A DNA stretch of 64,000 bases, taken from assembly GCA_017555105.1 (NCBI GenBank), contig JAFZHB010000004.1, positions 33,790 to 97,789 of the forward strand. The letters run 5' to 3'. The DNA comes from Alistipes sp. GTDB taxonomy: Bacteria; Bacteroidota; Bacteroidia; Bacteroidales; Rikenellaceae. The translations under genes were made by a program, and so were the position numbers. Below the pieces are notes generated by a model that was given only the letters and a program-made list of their open reading frames with translations, was not told the DNA's origin and made no database searches. Below are positions 1-8,888 of this stretch, one piece after another (positions within the stretch are counted from its first letter, which is position 1; every line of letters starts with the position of its first letter).

Positions 1-485
1 TTCTGCGAGAGATGCTCGATGATCCCCTCGGCCAGCGTGATGGCCGTGCCGCTCGGAGCATCCTTCTTCTGGGTGTGGTGCACCTCCTCGATCTCCACCT
101 CATAGTGTGCCCCCGAACGCTCCACGAGCTCGGCCAGACGACGCGAGATGCGGAACAGCAGGTTGACACCCAACGAGTAGTTCGAGGCGTAGAAGAGTGC
201 GCCGTGCTGCTCCTGGCAGTAGGCCTTCAACTCCTCGTAGCGTGCCAGCCAGCCGGTCGTGCCGCTCACCACAGGCACGCCGCAGGCGATGCAGCGACGC
301 AGGTTGTCGTAGGCCGTCGCAGGCGTCGTAAATTCGAGCGCCACATCCACCCCTTTCAGGTGCTCGGCGTCGAGTTCGTGGGTGTTCTCCAGGTCGATAA
401 TGAGGGCCACCTCGTGGCCACGCTCGCGCAGGATCTGCTCGATCTCGCGCCCCATCTTTCCATATCCGATAATAGCAGTCTTCAT
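1..485 (-). CDS. dapB: 4-hydroxy-tetrahydrodipicolinate reductase, 3' part missing
   Basis: Reduces the dipicolinate precursor in lysine and diaminopimelate (cell wall) synthesis, in the cytoplasm. The translation starts MKTAIIGYGKMGRE, the N-terminal Rossmann glycine motif of DapB. It continues with GTTGW and with the family signature KDAPSGTA preceded by EVHHTQK, which carries substrate-binding and catalytic residues. About 161 residues are visible and the C-terminal part lies beyond the left edge. An in-frame ATG two codons upstream (491) is an alternative start; I chose the one matching the usual family N-terminus. A -7 promoter element lies just upstream. Confidence 0.93.
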   Translation of the reverse strand, partial: MKTAIIGYGKMGREIEQILRERGHEVALIIDLENTHELDAEHLKGVDVALEFTTPATAYDNLRRCIACGVPVVSGTTGWLARYEELKAYCQEQHGALFYASNYSLGVNLLFRISRRLAELVERSGAHYEVEIEEVHHTQKKDAPSGTAITLAEGIIEHLSQ

Positions 486-503
486 ACGCATTGATTGATC
501 CTA

Positions 504-511
504 CAAAGGTA
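504..511 (-). promoter_or_regulatory. -7 promoter element of dapB
   Basis: On the minus strand this reads TACCTTTG, a match to the Bacteroidota -7 consensus TAnnTTTG, 12 to 18 bases before the possible dapB start codons. No clear -33 element is visible. Confidence 0.6.
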
Positions 512-593
512 ATAAAACTCAGTCGATTCGCCAAATTTTCTCCTCCGTGGGTAAAAACATCCCGACTAAGAACGGCGAATCGAAAAATAATCG

Positions 594-601
594 TATCTTT
601 G
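594..601 (+). promoter_or_regulatory. -7 promoter element of truA
   Basis: TATCTTTG fits the Bacteroidota -7 consensus and lies 27 bases before the truA start codon. It is divergent from the dapB promoter. Confidence 0.6.
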
Positions 602-628
602 TGTGAGAAAAAAGGGAGAGAAACGACG

Positions 629-1393
629 ATGCGCTACTTCATCGAATTGCGATACAACGGAGCCGCCTACTGCGGTTGGCAGCGCCAACAGGGGCAACCC
701 TCGGTGCAGCAGACCCTCGAGCAGGCGCTCTCGACCTACCTCCGCCGCCCGATCGAGGTGGTGGGTGCCGGTCGCACCGATACGGGAGTGCACGCCGCCT
801 ACTATGTGGCACACTTCGACCTCGAGGAGACGATCTCCGACCTCCAGCAGACGGTTTACAAGGTCAACCGCATCCTACCCGACGACCTGGTGGTCGACAC
901 GCTGACACCCGTGGATGCAGAGGCCCACGCCCGCTTCGACGCCGTGGAGCGTGCCTACTGCTACTACATCGAGCCGCGCAAGAACCCCTTCACGCGAGCC
1001 ACCACCTGGCAATACGCTGTGGCGCTCGACCTCGAGGCGATGAACCGTGCCGCCGAGCTGCTCCTCACCGAGCGCGATTTTACGACCTTTGCCAAGCTCA
1101 ATTCGAACAATAAGACGAACATCTGCCGCGTGGTGCATGCCCGCTGGGAGAAGGATGAGCACGGCGTGCTCTGCTTCACGATCCGTGCCGATCGCTTCTT
1201 GCGCAACATGGTGCGAGCCATCGTCGGTACGCTGGTCGATGTGGGACGCGGACGCTACACCGTGGAGCAGTTTGCCGAGATCCTCCGCAGCCGCGACCTC
1301 TCGCGCTCCAGCAGCGGTGCTCCTGCCCAGGGACTCTTTCTGAGCGATGTGCGCTACCGTCCCGAGTGCTTTGAACGAAAAACCTATTACTAA
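629..1393 (+). CDS. truA: tRNA pseudouridine(38-40) synthase TruA
   Basis: Converts uridines 38 to 40 of the tRNA anticodon arm to pseudouridine. The 254-residue protein begins MRYFIELRYNGAAYCGWQ and carries GAGRTDTGVHA, with the catalytic aspartate at about residue 51. The C-terminal RxxMVRxxVG region (FLRNMVRAIVGTLVDVG) is typical of the family. The reading frame is open further upstream to 491, but the family starts at this methionine and a promoter element lies between. A small membrane protein gene follows 18 bases downstream and is probably co-transcribed. Confidence 0.96.
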   Translation: MRYFIELRYNGAAYCGWQRQQGQPSVQQTLEQALSTYLRRPIEVVGAGRTDTGVHAAYYVAHFDLEETISDLQQTVYKVNRILPDDLVVDTLTPVDAEAHARFDAVERAYCYYIEPRKNPFTRATTWQYAVALDLEAMNRAAELLLTERDFTTFAKLNSNNKTNICRVVHARWEKDEHGVLCFTIRADRFLRNMVRAIVGTLVDVGRGRYTVEQFAEILRSRDLSRSSSGAPAQGLFLSDVRYRPECFERKTYY

Positions 1394-1411
1394 CAATTAA
1401 ACTTTACAACT

Positions 1412-1600
1412 ATGATTTTGTGGATTATCTGCCTGGTGATTCAGGTGATTCTCGCCCTCGAAGTGTGGCGTCGCAACGACCTCGACATGGTGGCCAAGCT
1501 GATCATGATTTTGGTGATCGTACTCGTACCCTATATGCTGGGTGCTGCGTTCTACTACTTCTACGCCAAAGACAAAGTAGCCGGATGGTTCAAAAAATAA
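1412..1600 (+). CDS. small two-helix membrane protein, PLDc_N-like
   Basis: A 62-residue protein with two hydrophobic segments (about residues 2-16 and 28-50) joined by the charged stretch EVWRRNDLDMVAK, ending in a lysine-rich tail. The W..D...K...hydrophobic-P pattern resembles the N-terminal module of cardiolipin synthases (PLDc_N), but no phospholipase domain follows. It lies 18 bases after truA and ends just before a strong terminator, so it looks like the last gene of that unit. Function is not known. Confidence 0.7.
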   Translation: MILWIICLVIQVILALEVWRRNDLDMVAKLIMILVIVLVPYMLGAAFYYFYAKDKVAGWFKK

Positions 1601-1617
1601 CCACCCCGCTGCTTGAA

Positions 1618-1657
1618 AAGAAAAACCTGCTTAACCCTTCGGTTAGGCAGGTTTTCT
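1618..1657. terminator. bidirectional hairpin terminator
   Basis: An A-rich arm, AACCTGCTTAACC, a CTTC loop, and the complementary arm followed by TTTT give a long stem with runs on both sides. It lies between the convergent truA unit and lpdA and can serve both. Confidence 0.9.
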
Positions 1658-1676
1658 TCTCTTTGTTGTTCGTTGG

Positions 1677-3050
1677 TTACAGGTGTATGGCGCACCCCAG
1701 GGCGTTCTCTGCCGCCTCCATCATCGCCTCGTTCATCGAGGGATGAGCATGGATCGTGCGGGCAAGCTGATGTGCCGTTGCCCCCAAAGCCTTGGCCAGC
1801 GTAGGCTCTGCCAGCAACTCAGTCACCGAGCCACCCACCAGGTGTGCTCCAATCAGGCGCTCCTCCTCGTCGAAGATCAGCTTCACGAAGCCGTCACGCT
1901 CGCCTGCAGCCGTCGCCTTGCCCGATGCCGTGAAGGGGAAGCGTCCCACCTTGATCGTGATCCCCTGCTCCACTGCCTGCTGCTCGGTCAGACCCACCGA
2001 AGCCACTTCGGGCGAGGTGAAGATGCACGATGGAATGGTCGTGTAGTCAATGGGTGCAGGATTCAGGCCGCAGATCGCCTCCACACAACAGATCGCTTCG
2101 GCCGAGGCTACATGAGCCAATGCAGGGCCCTTGACGATGTCGCCAATGGCATAGACCCCCTCGACATTTGTGCGGTAGAACTGATCCACCACCACCTTGC
2201 CGCGCTCGGTCTCCACGCCCAGCTCCTCCAGACCGATCCCCTCGGTGTTGGGTACAATACCCACTGCCGAGAGCACCACATCGGCCGTCAGCAGCTCCGT
2301 GCCCTTCTTGCCTTCGATCTCGACCTCGCACTGCTCGCCCACCACGCGGGCACCCTTGACCGCTGTGCCGGTCATCACCGTCACGCGCAGCTTGCGAAAG
2401 GCGCGCTCCATGGCCTTCGACACCTCCTCATCTTCGAGGGGCATCAGGCGCGGCAGGTACTCCACGAGGGTCACCTTCACGCCTAGCGCTGCATAGAACC
2501 ACGCTAGCTCACTGCCGATGGCTCCCGAACCGACGACGATCATCGTCTCGGGCAGCTTCTCCAAAAGCAATGCCTCCTTCGAGGAGAGGATCCGCTCGCC
2601 GTCGATTGGCATGCAGGGCATCTGACGCGGACGCGCACCCGTAGCCAGGATGATGTGGTCGGCCTCATACACCTCCCCCGCCACATCGAGCGTGTGGGGA
2701 GCTGTCAGGCGACCGTGACCCTGAATCAGGTCGATGGCATTCTTCTTCAGCAAAAACTGAATACCCTTCGACATGGTCTCCGCCACCGTGCGCGAGCGCT
2801 TGACAATGGCCGCGAGGTCGGCTTTCACCTCCCCCTCGACCGTAAGGCCATACTGCGCCGCCTCCTTGCAGTGGCGATAGACCGAAGCACTCTTCAGGAG
2901 CGCCTTGGTCGGGATGCAGCCCCAATTCAGGCAGACACCACCCACCTCGGCACGCTCCACGAGCGCCACCTTCTTGCCCAGCTGTGCGGCGCGAATGGCA
3001 GCCACATAGCCGCCCGGGCCGCTGCCGACGACGATCAGATCGTAACGCAT
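1677..3050 (-). CDS. lpdA: dihydrolipoyl dehydrogenase (E3)
   Basis: FAD- and NAD-dependent enzyme that reoxidises dihydrolipoamide of 2-oxoacid dehydrogenase or glycine cleavage complexes. The 457-residue protein has the FAD dinucleotide motif GSGPGGYVAA at 9-18 and the redox pair in GGVCLNWGCIPTK (Cys40/Cys45). It also has a second NAD-binding motif (VVGSGAIGSE), the FAD-contacting YAIGD segment, and the C-terminal dimer-interface catalytic motif HAHPSMNEA. No E1 or E2 gene is nearby. The start codon overlaps the stop of the upstream peptidase by one base (TAATG), so translation is probably coupled. Confidence 0.95.
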   Translation of the reverse strand: MRYDLIVVGSGPGGYVAAIRAAQLGKKVALVERAEVGGVCLNWGCIPTKALLKSASVYRHCKEAAQYGLTVEGEVKADLAAIVKRSRTVAETMSKGIQFLLKKNAIDLIQGHGRLTAPHTLDVAGEVYEADHIILATGARPRQMPCMPIDGERILSSKEALLLEKLPETMIVVGSGAIGSELAWFYAALGVKVTLVEYLPRLMPLEDEEVSKAMERAFRKLRVTVMTGTAVKGARVVGEQCEVEIEGKKGTELLTADVVLSAVGIVPNTEGIGLEELGVETERGKVVVDQFYRTNVEGVYAIGDIVKGPALAHVASAEAICCVEAICGLNPAPIDYTTIPSCIFTSPEVASVGLTEQQAVEQGITIKVGRFPFTASGKATAAGERDGFVKLIFDEEERLIGAHLVGGSVTELLAEPTLAKALGATAHQLARTIHAHPSMNEAMMEAAENALGCAIHL

Positions 3051-4672
3051 TACTCTACTACCTTCAAGATCTCACCCTTGTCCTGTGCCACGGCACGCTT
3101 CCACATCTCCGTGTAGCCCGGCTGCTCGATCTTGCCCGGGATATTCACGCCGTTGCCGTTGTCGATGAAGCCGTTGGCGTCCTCACCCTTCACGTTGCCG
3201 TCGATGTACTTCACCATCAGATACTTATCCAGCGAAGCCCACTTCGTGAAGAGCTCCTGTGCCGTCTCCACGCTGAAGGTCGTGGCGATCTTCTTCATCT
3301 TCTTCTCGCTGTAGTCGACATTGCCCATCAGGATGTCGATCTTCTTCACCTTCTCGATCATGGCATTCTCCCACTGATCGATCTCCGAGCGGATGTGCTT
3401 ACCGACGATGTTGTAGCGCAGGTAGGCAAATTGGGCGATGCGGTTCGTGATCCAGAACATCGAGCTGTCCGAATACTCGAGCATCGATCCGTTACCCTCC
3501 TTCAAACACTCGGGAACCTCCTGCGAGGTGACATAGATGGGCGTCAGAGGCGATGTGGCGGCATCATCCGTGCCGAACCACAGGATGCCCACCTTCTCGG
3601 GACGAGCCTGTCCTACAAGCCAGAAACCGGTCTGCTGCGTAGCGATCGCACGCTCGTTGCAGTACTCTACGCCATCTACCTTCCAATACATCGGACGCCA
3701 ACGGTAGGGGCAAGCCTCGCCACCGGCACCAATATCGGTCGTCATATCCATCTTCGTACCCTCATAGTGGTCGCGCATGCAGTCCATCACCACCTTCGGC
3801 GTGAGCTTCGTGTGGGGCTTCACCCACAGCGGCATGCGGTTCTCTTTGTTGTGACCCAGGGCATAGTCCTCATACTGATCCATATCGTCGGCAATCGTGC
3901 GGAAGAAGGCCCATACACGCGCCTCGCAACCACGCATCGCACCGAAATCGAGCGGAGCGTAAGCATCAGCAAAACTGAAATCCTTGTTCTCGCCCTCGAA
4001 CCAACCGAACTTGCGGGCTACATCCGCTACATCGGGAGCGTAGAGGCAGTTCTCGGGATCATCCCACGGGAAGGTGGTGATGCGAGCCTGGTTGGCGTGT
4101 GCCGAGACATAACCGTCGGGAATGCGACGAGCCACCCAAACGATACCCTTATCCTCGGGACCCTTGCCGATGAGCTCCATGATCCAAGCCTCCTCCTGGT
4201 CGATGAGCGAGAAGCTCTCGCCCGACGAGGCGTAGCCGTAGGTGTTGGCCAGATCAACGATCGTCGCGATCGCCTCACGAGCCGTCTTTGCGCGTTGCAG
4301 CGTGATGTAGATCAGCGAGCCGTAGTCGATGCCGCCCTTCGGATCGTCCAACTCGTGACGGCCGCCAAAGGTGGTCTCGGTGATGAAGAGCGAGTGCTCG
4401 TTCGAGTTACCCAGCGTGCGGTAGGTGGTCGGAACCTGGGCAATCGGCCCCAGCAGACGACCCGTATCCCACTCGCGTACCTGCATCGTGGGGGTATATT
4501 TGCCAGGAACATGCTGATAGAGCACACCGTAAAGCGCGTGCGAGTCGGCAGCGTAGGTCACCATGTTCGACCCGTCGGCCGAAGCCCCACGCGTGATGAT
4601 AAAGTTTGTGCAGGCCGAAACGGTCGTGTAAGCCGCCAGCGCCAGCACGGTGAGTAAAAAGGTTTTCTTCAT
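3050..4672 (-). CDS. C69-family dipeptidase, exported
   Basis: Ntn-hydrolase of peptidase family C69 (dipeptidase A type), 540 residues. A signal peptide of about 20 residues ends TTVSA, and the next residue, Cys21 in ACTNFIITRGASADG, is the expected N-terminal nucleophile exposed by processing. VSAC also resembles a lipobox, so lipidation cannot be excluded. The body contains the segments typical of the family (TYAADSH, ETTFGGR, SFSLIDQEEAWIMELIG). It is the first gene of a two-gene unit with lpdA, which overlaps it by one base. Likely role is periplasmic or surface peptide degradation. Confidence 0.9.
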   Translation of the reverse strand: MKKTFLLTVLALAAYTTVSACTNFIITRGASADGSNMVTYAADSHALYGVLYQHVPGKYTPTMQVREWDTGRLLGPIAQVPTTYRTLGNSNEHSLFITETTFGGRHELDDPKGGIDYGSLIYITLQRAKTAREAIATIVDLANTYGYASSGESFSLIDQEEAWIMELIGKGPEDKGIVWVARRIPDGYVSAHANQARITTFPWDDPENCLYAPDVADVARKFGWFEGENKDFSFADAYAPLDFGAMRGCEARVWAFFRTIADDMDQYEDYALGHNKENRMPLWVKPHTKLTPKVVMDCMRDHYEGTKMDMTTDIGAGGEACPYRWRPMYWKVDGVEYCNERAIATQQTGFWLVGQARPEKVGILWFGTDDAATSPLTPIYVTSQEVPECLKEGNGSMLEYSDSSMFWITNRIAQFAYLRYNIVGKHIRSEIDQWENAMIEKVKKIDILMGNVDYSEKKMKKIATTFSVETAQELFTKWASLDKYLMVKYIDGNVKGEDANGFIDNGNGVNIPGKIEQPGYTEMWKRAVAQDKGEILKVVE

Positions 4673-4697
4673 AGTTCTTGTAATATTGATTGAGAGT

Positions 4698-4705
4698 CAA
4701 ATGTA
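4698..4705 (-). promoter_or_regulatory. -7 promoter element of the C69 dipeptidase
   Basis: Reads TACATTTG on the minus strand, 25 bases before the start codon. It is divergent from the promoter of the PLP-binding protein gene. Confidence 0.55.
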
Positions 4706-4746
4706 CGAAACAAATCCGAAATGAGCAACAATCGCAAAATTTTTGT

Positions 4747-4754
4747 TACTTTTG
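4747..4754 (+). promoter_or_regulatory. -7 promoter element of the YggS-type gene
   Basis: TACTTTTG, 22 bases before the start codon at 4777, fits TAnnTTTG. Confidence 0.55.
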
Positions 4755-4776
4755 AGGGCACAAAAAGACCCGTAGT

Positions 4777-5442
4777 ATGTCAATAGCAAGCCAATTGGAA
4801 CGCGTGAGAGCCACCCTCCCCGAGGGGGTAAAGCTGGTGGCCGTCTCGAAGACCCACCCTACGGAGGTGATCGAGGAAGCTTACCGTGCCGGACAGCGCT
4901 GTTTCGGCGAGAGTCGTCCCCAGGAGATGAAACAGAAGCAGGAGGCGCTGCCGAAGGATATCGCCTGGCACATGATCGGCCACCTGCAGACAAACAAGAT
5001 TAAATACATCGCCCCCTTTGTCGCGCTCATCGAGTCGGTCGACAGCGAGCGTCTCTGCGAGGCGTTGCAGCGCGAGGCGGTCAAATGCCACCGCGTGCTC
5101 GACCTGCTCTTCGAGGTTCATGTGGCACGCGAGGAGACCAAGAGCGGTTGGGTTGCCGCCGAGCTGATCGCCTTTGTCGAGGCGGGAGCGATGGATCGTT
5201 ACCCGAACTTGCGTGTGCGAGGGGTGATGGGTATCGCCTCCAATACGGAGGACGAGGCGGTCGTGAAGGGTGATTTTGAGGCGCTGCGTGCTGTTTTTGA
5301 GGTGCTCAAGCCCCACTTTGGAGAGGCGTTTGATACGCTCTCGATGGGCATGTCCGACGACTACCCGCTGGCCATCGCCTGCGGATCGACCTCTGTGAGG
5401 GTCGGATCGCTGATCTTCGGCGAACGAGATTACAGCAAATAG
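4777..5442 (+). CDS. YggS/PLPBP family pyridoxal-phosphate-binding protein
   Basis: Member of the PLP homeostasis protein family (YggS, YlmE, PROSC), a single-domain alanine-racemase-like TIM barrel without known catalytic activity. It is 221 residues, the usual length. Lys25 in LVAVSKTHP is the PLP Schiff-base lysine. WHMIGHLQTNK and the C-terminal MGMSDDYPLAIACGSTSVRVG, which contacts the PLP phosphate, are clear family signatures. It is a single-gene unit with its own promoter and a terminator shared with the convergent M23 operon. Confidence 0.94.
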   Translation: MSIASQLERVRATLPEGVKLVAVSKTHPTEVIEEAYRAGQRCFGESRPQEMKQKQEALPKDIAWHMIGHLQTNKIKYIAPFVALIESVDSERLCEALQREAVKCHRVLDLLFEVHVAREETKSGWVAAELIAFVEAGAMDRYPNLRVRGVMGIASNTEDEAVVKGDFEALRAVFEVLKPHFGEAFDTLSMGMSDDYPLAIACGSTSVRVGSLIFGERDYSK

Positions 5443-5462
5443 AAAAGGCTATTAAGGGAAAC

Positions 5463-5500
5463 AAAGGGCGACTAAGGAGTAAAACCTTAATCGCCCTTAA
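5463..5500. terminator. terminator between convergent genes
   Basis: GGGCGACTAAGG and CCTTAATCGCCC form a 12-pair stem with one mismatch around a 7-base loop. It lies between the YggS-type gene and the convergent M23 operon. T-runs are weak. Confidence 0.65.
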
Positions 5501-5532
5501 TTGCTTTTAATGGCCCTCATTAGCCCCTCCTG

Positions 5533-6738
5533 CTACCTTACGCGCAGCGTGCGACCGATCCTTAAGATCGTGGTAGGCTTGATGCCGTTCAGGCGGCAGA
5601 TGTTGTTCACCGTCGTGCCGTACTTGCGGGCAATCGCACCCAGCGTATCGCCTGAGCGGATCTTGTGGTAGCGCATCGCCTCACGCTCGGCCTGCTCCTT
5701 CTTGTCCTGCTCCTCGTTGGCAATCTCCTCCTCGAAGTCCTGTCCTGCGCGCGAATAGATACTGAAGTAGCTGCGCTTGAGCAGGAAGTACTCGCGGTTG
5801 AGTATGCCCGACTTGAAGTCGATCAAACGCTCCGGATCGAACGACTGACCATAGTAGCGCGTCTCAAAGTGGAGGTGCGGACCCGTCGAACGACCCGTCG
5901 ATCCACCCAGACCGATCACCTGACCTGCCTCCACCCACTGGTTGGCTTGTACCATGCGCTCCGAGAGGTGGCCGTAGTAGGTCTCCAGGCCGTTGTCGTG
6001 GCGGATAATTACCAGGTTTCCATAACCGCCTCGGTTGTACTCCGAGATGCGTACACGGCCGCTAAAGGTGGCGTAGATCGGCTCTCCGGCCTTCAAGGCC
6101 AGGTCGACACCCTGATGGGCACGACCGCGACGCGGGCCATAGCGGCTGCGAACCGGTGCGGGCTTGTAGGGGGTGTGGTAGCCGTTGGTCGAATCCACCA
6201 GCTGGATCACCGTGGCACGCGGCAGCGAAGCGTACTCCACATCGCGGTACGGGAAGAGTTTCGTGGTGTCCCAATAGCGATCGAAGATCGTGCTGTCCTT
6301 CTCGATTTCGCGGTTGCGGACATAGCGCCAGGTGTTGTTGGCATAGAGAATCACCTGCACGGCGTCGTGTCCCGAGGGGAGCGTGTCGAGCACCGCCAGG
6401 CTGTCGGTCGAGATGCAGGAGGCAATCTGCTTGCGCTGCAGACGCAGACGCATCGCAACGATCGAATCGACCGTGGCGGCCTGTGCCGGCGTGAGCAGCT
6501 TCGAGAGCGAGTCGATCTTGGCCTGCTCGGCAGCCAGCTCGGCACGCTGTCGAGCTTCGGCCGAGGCGTCGATCACCTCCTCAATGTCGTGCGAGGCAGC
6601 CTCCTGTGCCGACGGCTGCTTCTCCAGAAGCGCCTCGGCAGCAGCCACCGCTGCGGCATTGTTCTGGGCGTGAAGCGCACCCAACGAAAGGAGTGCGCAG
6701 AGTAAAACGAGGTATTGTTTCATGGGTTTTGTCAGCAT
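5533..6738 (-). CDS. M23 peptidase with C-terminal LysM domain, exported
   Basis: Predicted cell-wall (murein) endopeptidase. Its 401 residues comprise a signal peptide ending near GALHAQ, a helical region rich in Ala, Glu and Gln (about 25-110), a LytM/M23 domain and a LysM domain. The M23 domain shows the zinc motifs RAHQGVDL and GPHLHFE. The LysM domain spans about the last 45 residues (YHKIRSGDTLGAIARKYGTT...LNGI). An in-frame ATG five codons later (6723) is an alternative start. The start at 6738 leaves 3 bases after the DUF3109 stop. It is the last gene of the yicC-gmk-nadD-ddl operon, which fits a cell-envelope role. Confidence 0.92.
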   Translation of the reverse strand: MLTKPMKQYLVLLCALLSLGALHAQNNAAAVAAAEALLEKQPSAQEAASHDIEEVIDASAEARQRAELAAEQAKIDSLSKLLTPAQAATVDSIVAMRLRLQRKQIASCISTDSLAVLDTLPSGHDAVQVILYANNTWRYVRNREIEKDSTIFDRYWDTTKLFPYRDVEYASLPRATVIQLVDSTNGYHTPYKPAPVRSRYGPRRGRAHQGVDLALKAGEPIYATFSGRVRISEYNRGGYGNLVIIRHDNGLETYYGHLSERMVQANQWVEAGQVIGLGGSTGRSTGPHLHFETRYYGQSFDPERLIDFKSGILNREYFLLKRSYFSIYSRAGQDFEEEIANEEQDKKEQAEREAMRYHKIRSGDTLGAIARKYGTTVNNICRLNGIKPTTILRIGRTLRVR

Positions 6739-6741
6739 GTT

Positions 6742-7314
6742 TTATTGGTTCTTGAGCAACTCGGCAGCCGCCTCCAGTTGGGCGTAGAACTCCTCTCCAA
6801 AGCGACGAATGATCGCCTCGCGCAGCGACTTGTAGACCGGCACACCGGCCGCCTTGCCACAACGACGGGCGCAGTCGCAGACCGTCCAACGGTGGTAGTT
6901 CAGCCCGACCGAGCCGTTCGAGAAGTTGACCAGACGGATCGGATAGAGGTGGCACGAGATCGGCTTGCGGAACGAGCACTTGCCCTCCATCCATGCCTTC
7001 TCGATGGCGCAGAGCGTTACGCCCCCCTCCTGATAGGTGTAAGCGCACTCGGCATCGTTTACGAGTGGTGTGGTGTAGTCGCCATCCTCGTCTACCACCA
7101 TAAAACCTTGAGCCTCAACGGCCGCAATGCCCTCGGGGGTCATGTAGGGCTTGTAGTTCGGGTACTCCTCCTCGAGGATATCTACCTCCTCGATCTCCAG
7201 CGGAGCGCCTGCATTGCCCTCCACACAGCAGATGCCCTTGCACTGCGAAAGGTCGCACAAGAACCCCTCGCGCAGCAGATCTGCACTGATGATTTTGTCG
7301 TCTATCTCAATCAT
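6742..7314 (-). CDS. DUF3109 family cysteine-rich protein
   Basis: Conserved Bacteroidota protein of unknown function, 190 residues. It has the DUF3109 layout: an N-terminal CDLSQCKGICC cluster (Cys20, 25, 29, 30), then a central CAYTYQEGGVTLCAIE, then CSFRKPISCHLYPIR and CDCARRC. This CxnC pattern is shared with YkgJ-type zinc or iron-sulfur binding proteins, so metal binding is likely. The start codon overlaps the stop of ddl by four bases (ATGA), showing tight translational coupling within the cell-wall operon. Confidence 0.88.
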   Translation of the reverse strand: MIEIDDKIISADLLREGFLCDLSQCKGICCVEGNAGAPLEIEEVDILEEEYPNYKPYMTPEGIAAVEAQGFMVVDEDGDYTTPLVNDAECAYTYQEGGVTLCAIEKAWMEGKCSFRKPISCHLYPIRLVNFSNGSVGLNYHRWTVCDCARRCGKAAGVPVYKSLREAIIRRFGEEFYAQLEAAAELLKNQ

Positions 7315-8297
7315 TTGCGTCGTGTATCTTCAATAATTAGTTCATAAAGTTCGCCCAACGACATGCCCATCTCGCGGGCCTGCTTCGGCACGATGCTGCC
7401 GCCACTCATACCCGGAATCGAGTTCAGCTCGATGAAGTAGGGCTTGCCCTCCTCCGTAACGATGAAATCGACACGCACCACACCCGAACAACGGCACACC
7501 TTGTAGGCGTCGAGCGTCATGCGGTTCAGCTCGGCCTTCACCTCCTCGCTGATCGCAGCCGGGGTGATCTCGTCGGACATACCCTCGGTGTATTTGGCCT
7601 CGTAGTCGAAAAACTCCTTCTTGGCGATGATCTCCGTCACGGGGAAGATATACTCCTTGCCCCCGACGATCATCACGCCGCAGCCCATCTCGCGACCCGT
7701 GATGCACTCCTCGATGAGCACCTCATCGCTCTCGCTCAGAGCCAGGTCGATCGCTGCGGGAAGCTCCTCCACGCGCTGCACCTTCGTCACGCCAAACGAT
7801 GAACCGCTGGCGTTGGGCTTCACAAAGAGCGGAAGACCGAGCTCGGCGGTAATCGCGTCTGCATCGTACTCCTCGTGGCGACGCAGGAAGACCTCCCGCG
7901 CCAGGTTCACACGACCGGCCAGCGTGCGCTTCGTGGTGGCCTTGTCGAAGGTGATCACCGACGAAGTCATCGAGCACGACGAGTAGGGAATCTCCATCAG
8001 ATCGAGGTATCCCTGCAGACGACCATCCTCGCCCGGGGTGCCGTGAATCAGAATCAGGGCGTAGTCGAAGCACTTCTTCGTGCCGTCGATCGTGATCGAG
8101 AAGTCGTTTTTGTCGACCTCCCACTTTCTACCGTCAGGCGTGGTGTGCGACCAGCTGCGACCATTCAGGTCGATCAGTGTCACGTCGTATTTTGTGGTGT
8201 CGAGTGCTGCGTAGATCTGTGCGGCACTCTGCAGGGCGATCTCTCTCTCCGAGGAGTTGCCGCCTGCCATCAAGGCTATCTTCAATTGGTTATTCAT
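7311..8297 (-). CDS. ddl: D-alanine--D-alanine ligase
   Basis: ATP-grasp ligase joining two D-alanines for peptidoglycan. It is 328 residues from the chosen ATG, starting MNNQLKIALMAGGNSSERE (the Ddl N-terminal GGxSxE motif). LPLFVKPNASGSSFGV (ATP-grasp), EECITGREMGCGV, and the C-terminal FIELNSIPGMSGGS with metal-binding Glu and Asn are all present. The open frame extends upstream to 8375, but the family starts here. The start overlaps the end of nadD by 8 bases and the end overlaps DUF3109 by 4. Confidence 0.96.
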   Translation of the reverse strand: MNNQLKIALMAGGNSSEREIALQSAAQIYAALDTTKYDVTLIDLNGRSWSHTTPDGRKWEVDKNDFSITIDGTKKCFDYALILIHGTPGEDGRLQGYLDLMEIPYSSCSMTSSVITFDKATTKRTLAGRVNLAREVFLRRHEEYDADAITAELGLPLFVKPNASGSSFGVTKVQRVEELPAAIDLALSESDEVLIEECITGREMGCGVMIVGGKEYIFPVTEIIAKKEFFDYEAKYTEGMSDEITPAAISEEVKAELNRMTLDAYKVCRCSGVVRVDFIVTEEGKPYFIELNSIPGMSGGSIVPKQAREMGMSLGELYELIIEDTRRK

Positions 8298-8886
8298 CTT
8301 TCTCGGTTTTATACAATCCTTTGGATTGAATGTGCCACGCCACCTTCGGGTGGAGCAGCTCGTTGGTCTTCTCACCTTCAGCGATGCGACGACGGATCTC
8401 CGTGGCCGAAACAGCGTGGAGCGGAGCTCCCTCCAGGAGCGTCATCCCCGCATACGGAAGCGCACACGCCTCCTCGCCTCGCGGGTAGACATAGATCGGT
8501 CGCTTGACGATCTCCTCCCACTCGCGCCATCCTTTGAGCCCCTCGATCTGGTCGGCACCCATCAGGATCGAGAACTCCATCGTGCCGCCACTGATCTGCT
8601 CCAGATAACGCAGCGTCTCAATCGTGTAGGAGGGCTTCGGAAGCAGGAACTCCACCACCGAAGGTTTGATTTGGTCGGGGTACTTCGAACCGGCACACGC
8701 CAACTCGGCCATCTCAAAGCGGTCGAGCTCGGGAGCCAGCTCTGCGGGCGATTTGTAGGGGCTTTGCGGCGAAACGATCAGCGTCACGAGGTCACACAGA
8801 CCCTGCTCAACCACATATTCAGCCAGGGCAATGTGTCCCTTGTGGATCGGGTTGAACGATCCGAAGTAGAGCATCACGCGCTGCAT
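8290..8886 (-). CDS. nadD: nicotinate-nucleotide adenylyltransferase
   Basis: Transfers AMP to nicotinate mononucleotide in NAD synthesis. It is 198 residues, the usual size. It shows the nucleotidyltransferase motif GSFNPIHKGH near the N-terminus, ILMGADQIEGLKGWREW in the middle, and the C-terminal SATEIRRRIAEG (ISTSxxR-like motif). It lies two bases after gmk and overlaps ddl by 8 bases. Confidence 0.95.
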   Translation of the reverse strand: MQRVMLYFGSFNPIHKGHIALAEYVVEQGLCDLVTLIVSPQSPYKSPAELAPELDRFEMAELACAGSKYPDQIKPSVVEFLLPKPSYTIETLRYLEQISGGTMEFSILMGADQIEGLKGWREWEEIVKRPIYVYPRGEEACALPYAGMTLLEGAPLHAVSATEIRRRIAEGEKTNELLHPKVAWHIQSKGLYKTEKDE

Positions 8887-8888
8887 GG

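Noticed and set aside
12-494. 160-codon plus-strand frame opposite dapB
   Set aside because: Antisense shadow; the minus strand encodes a clear DapB.
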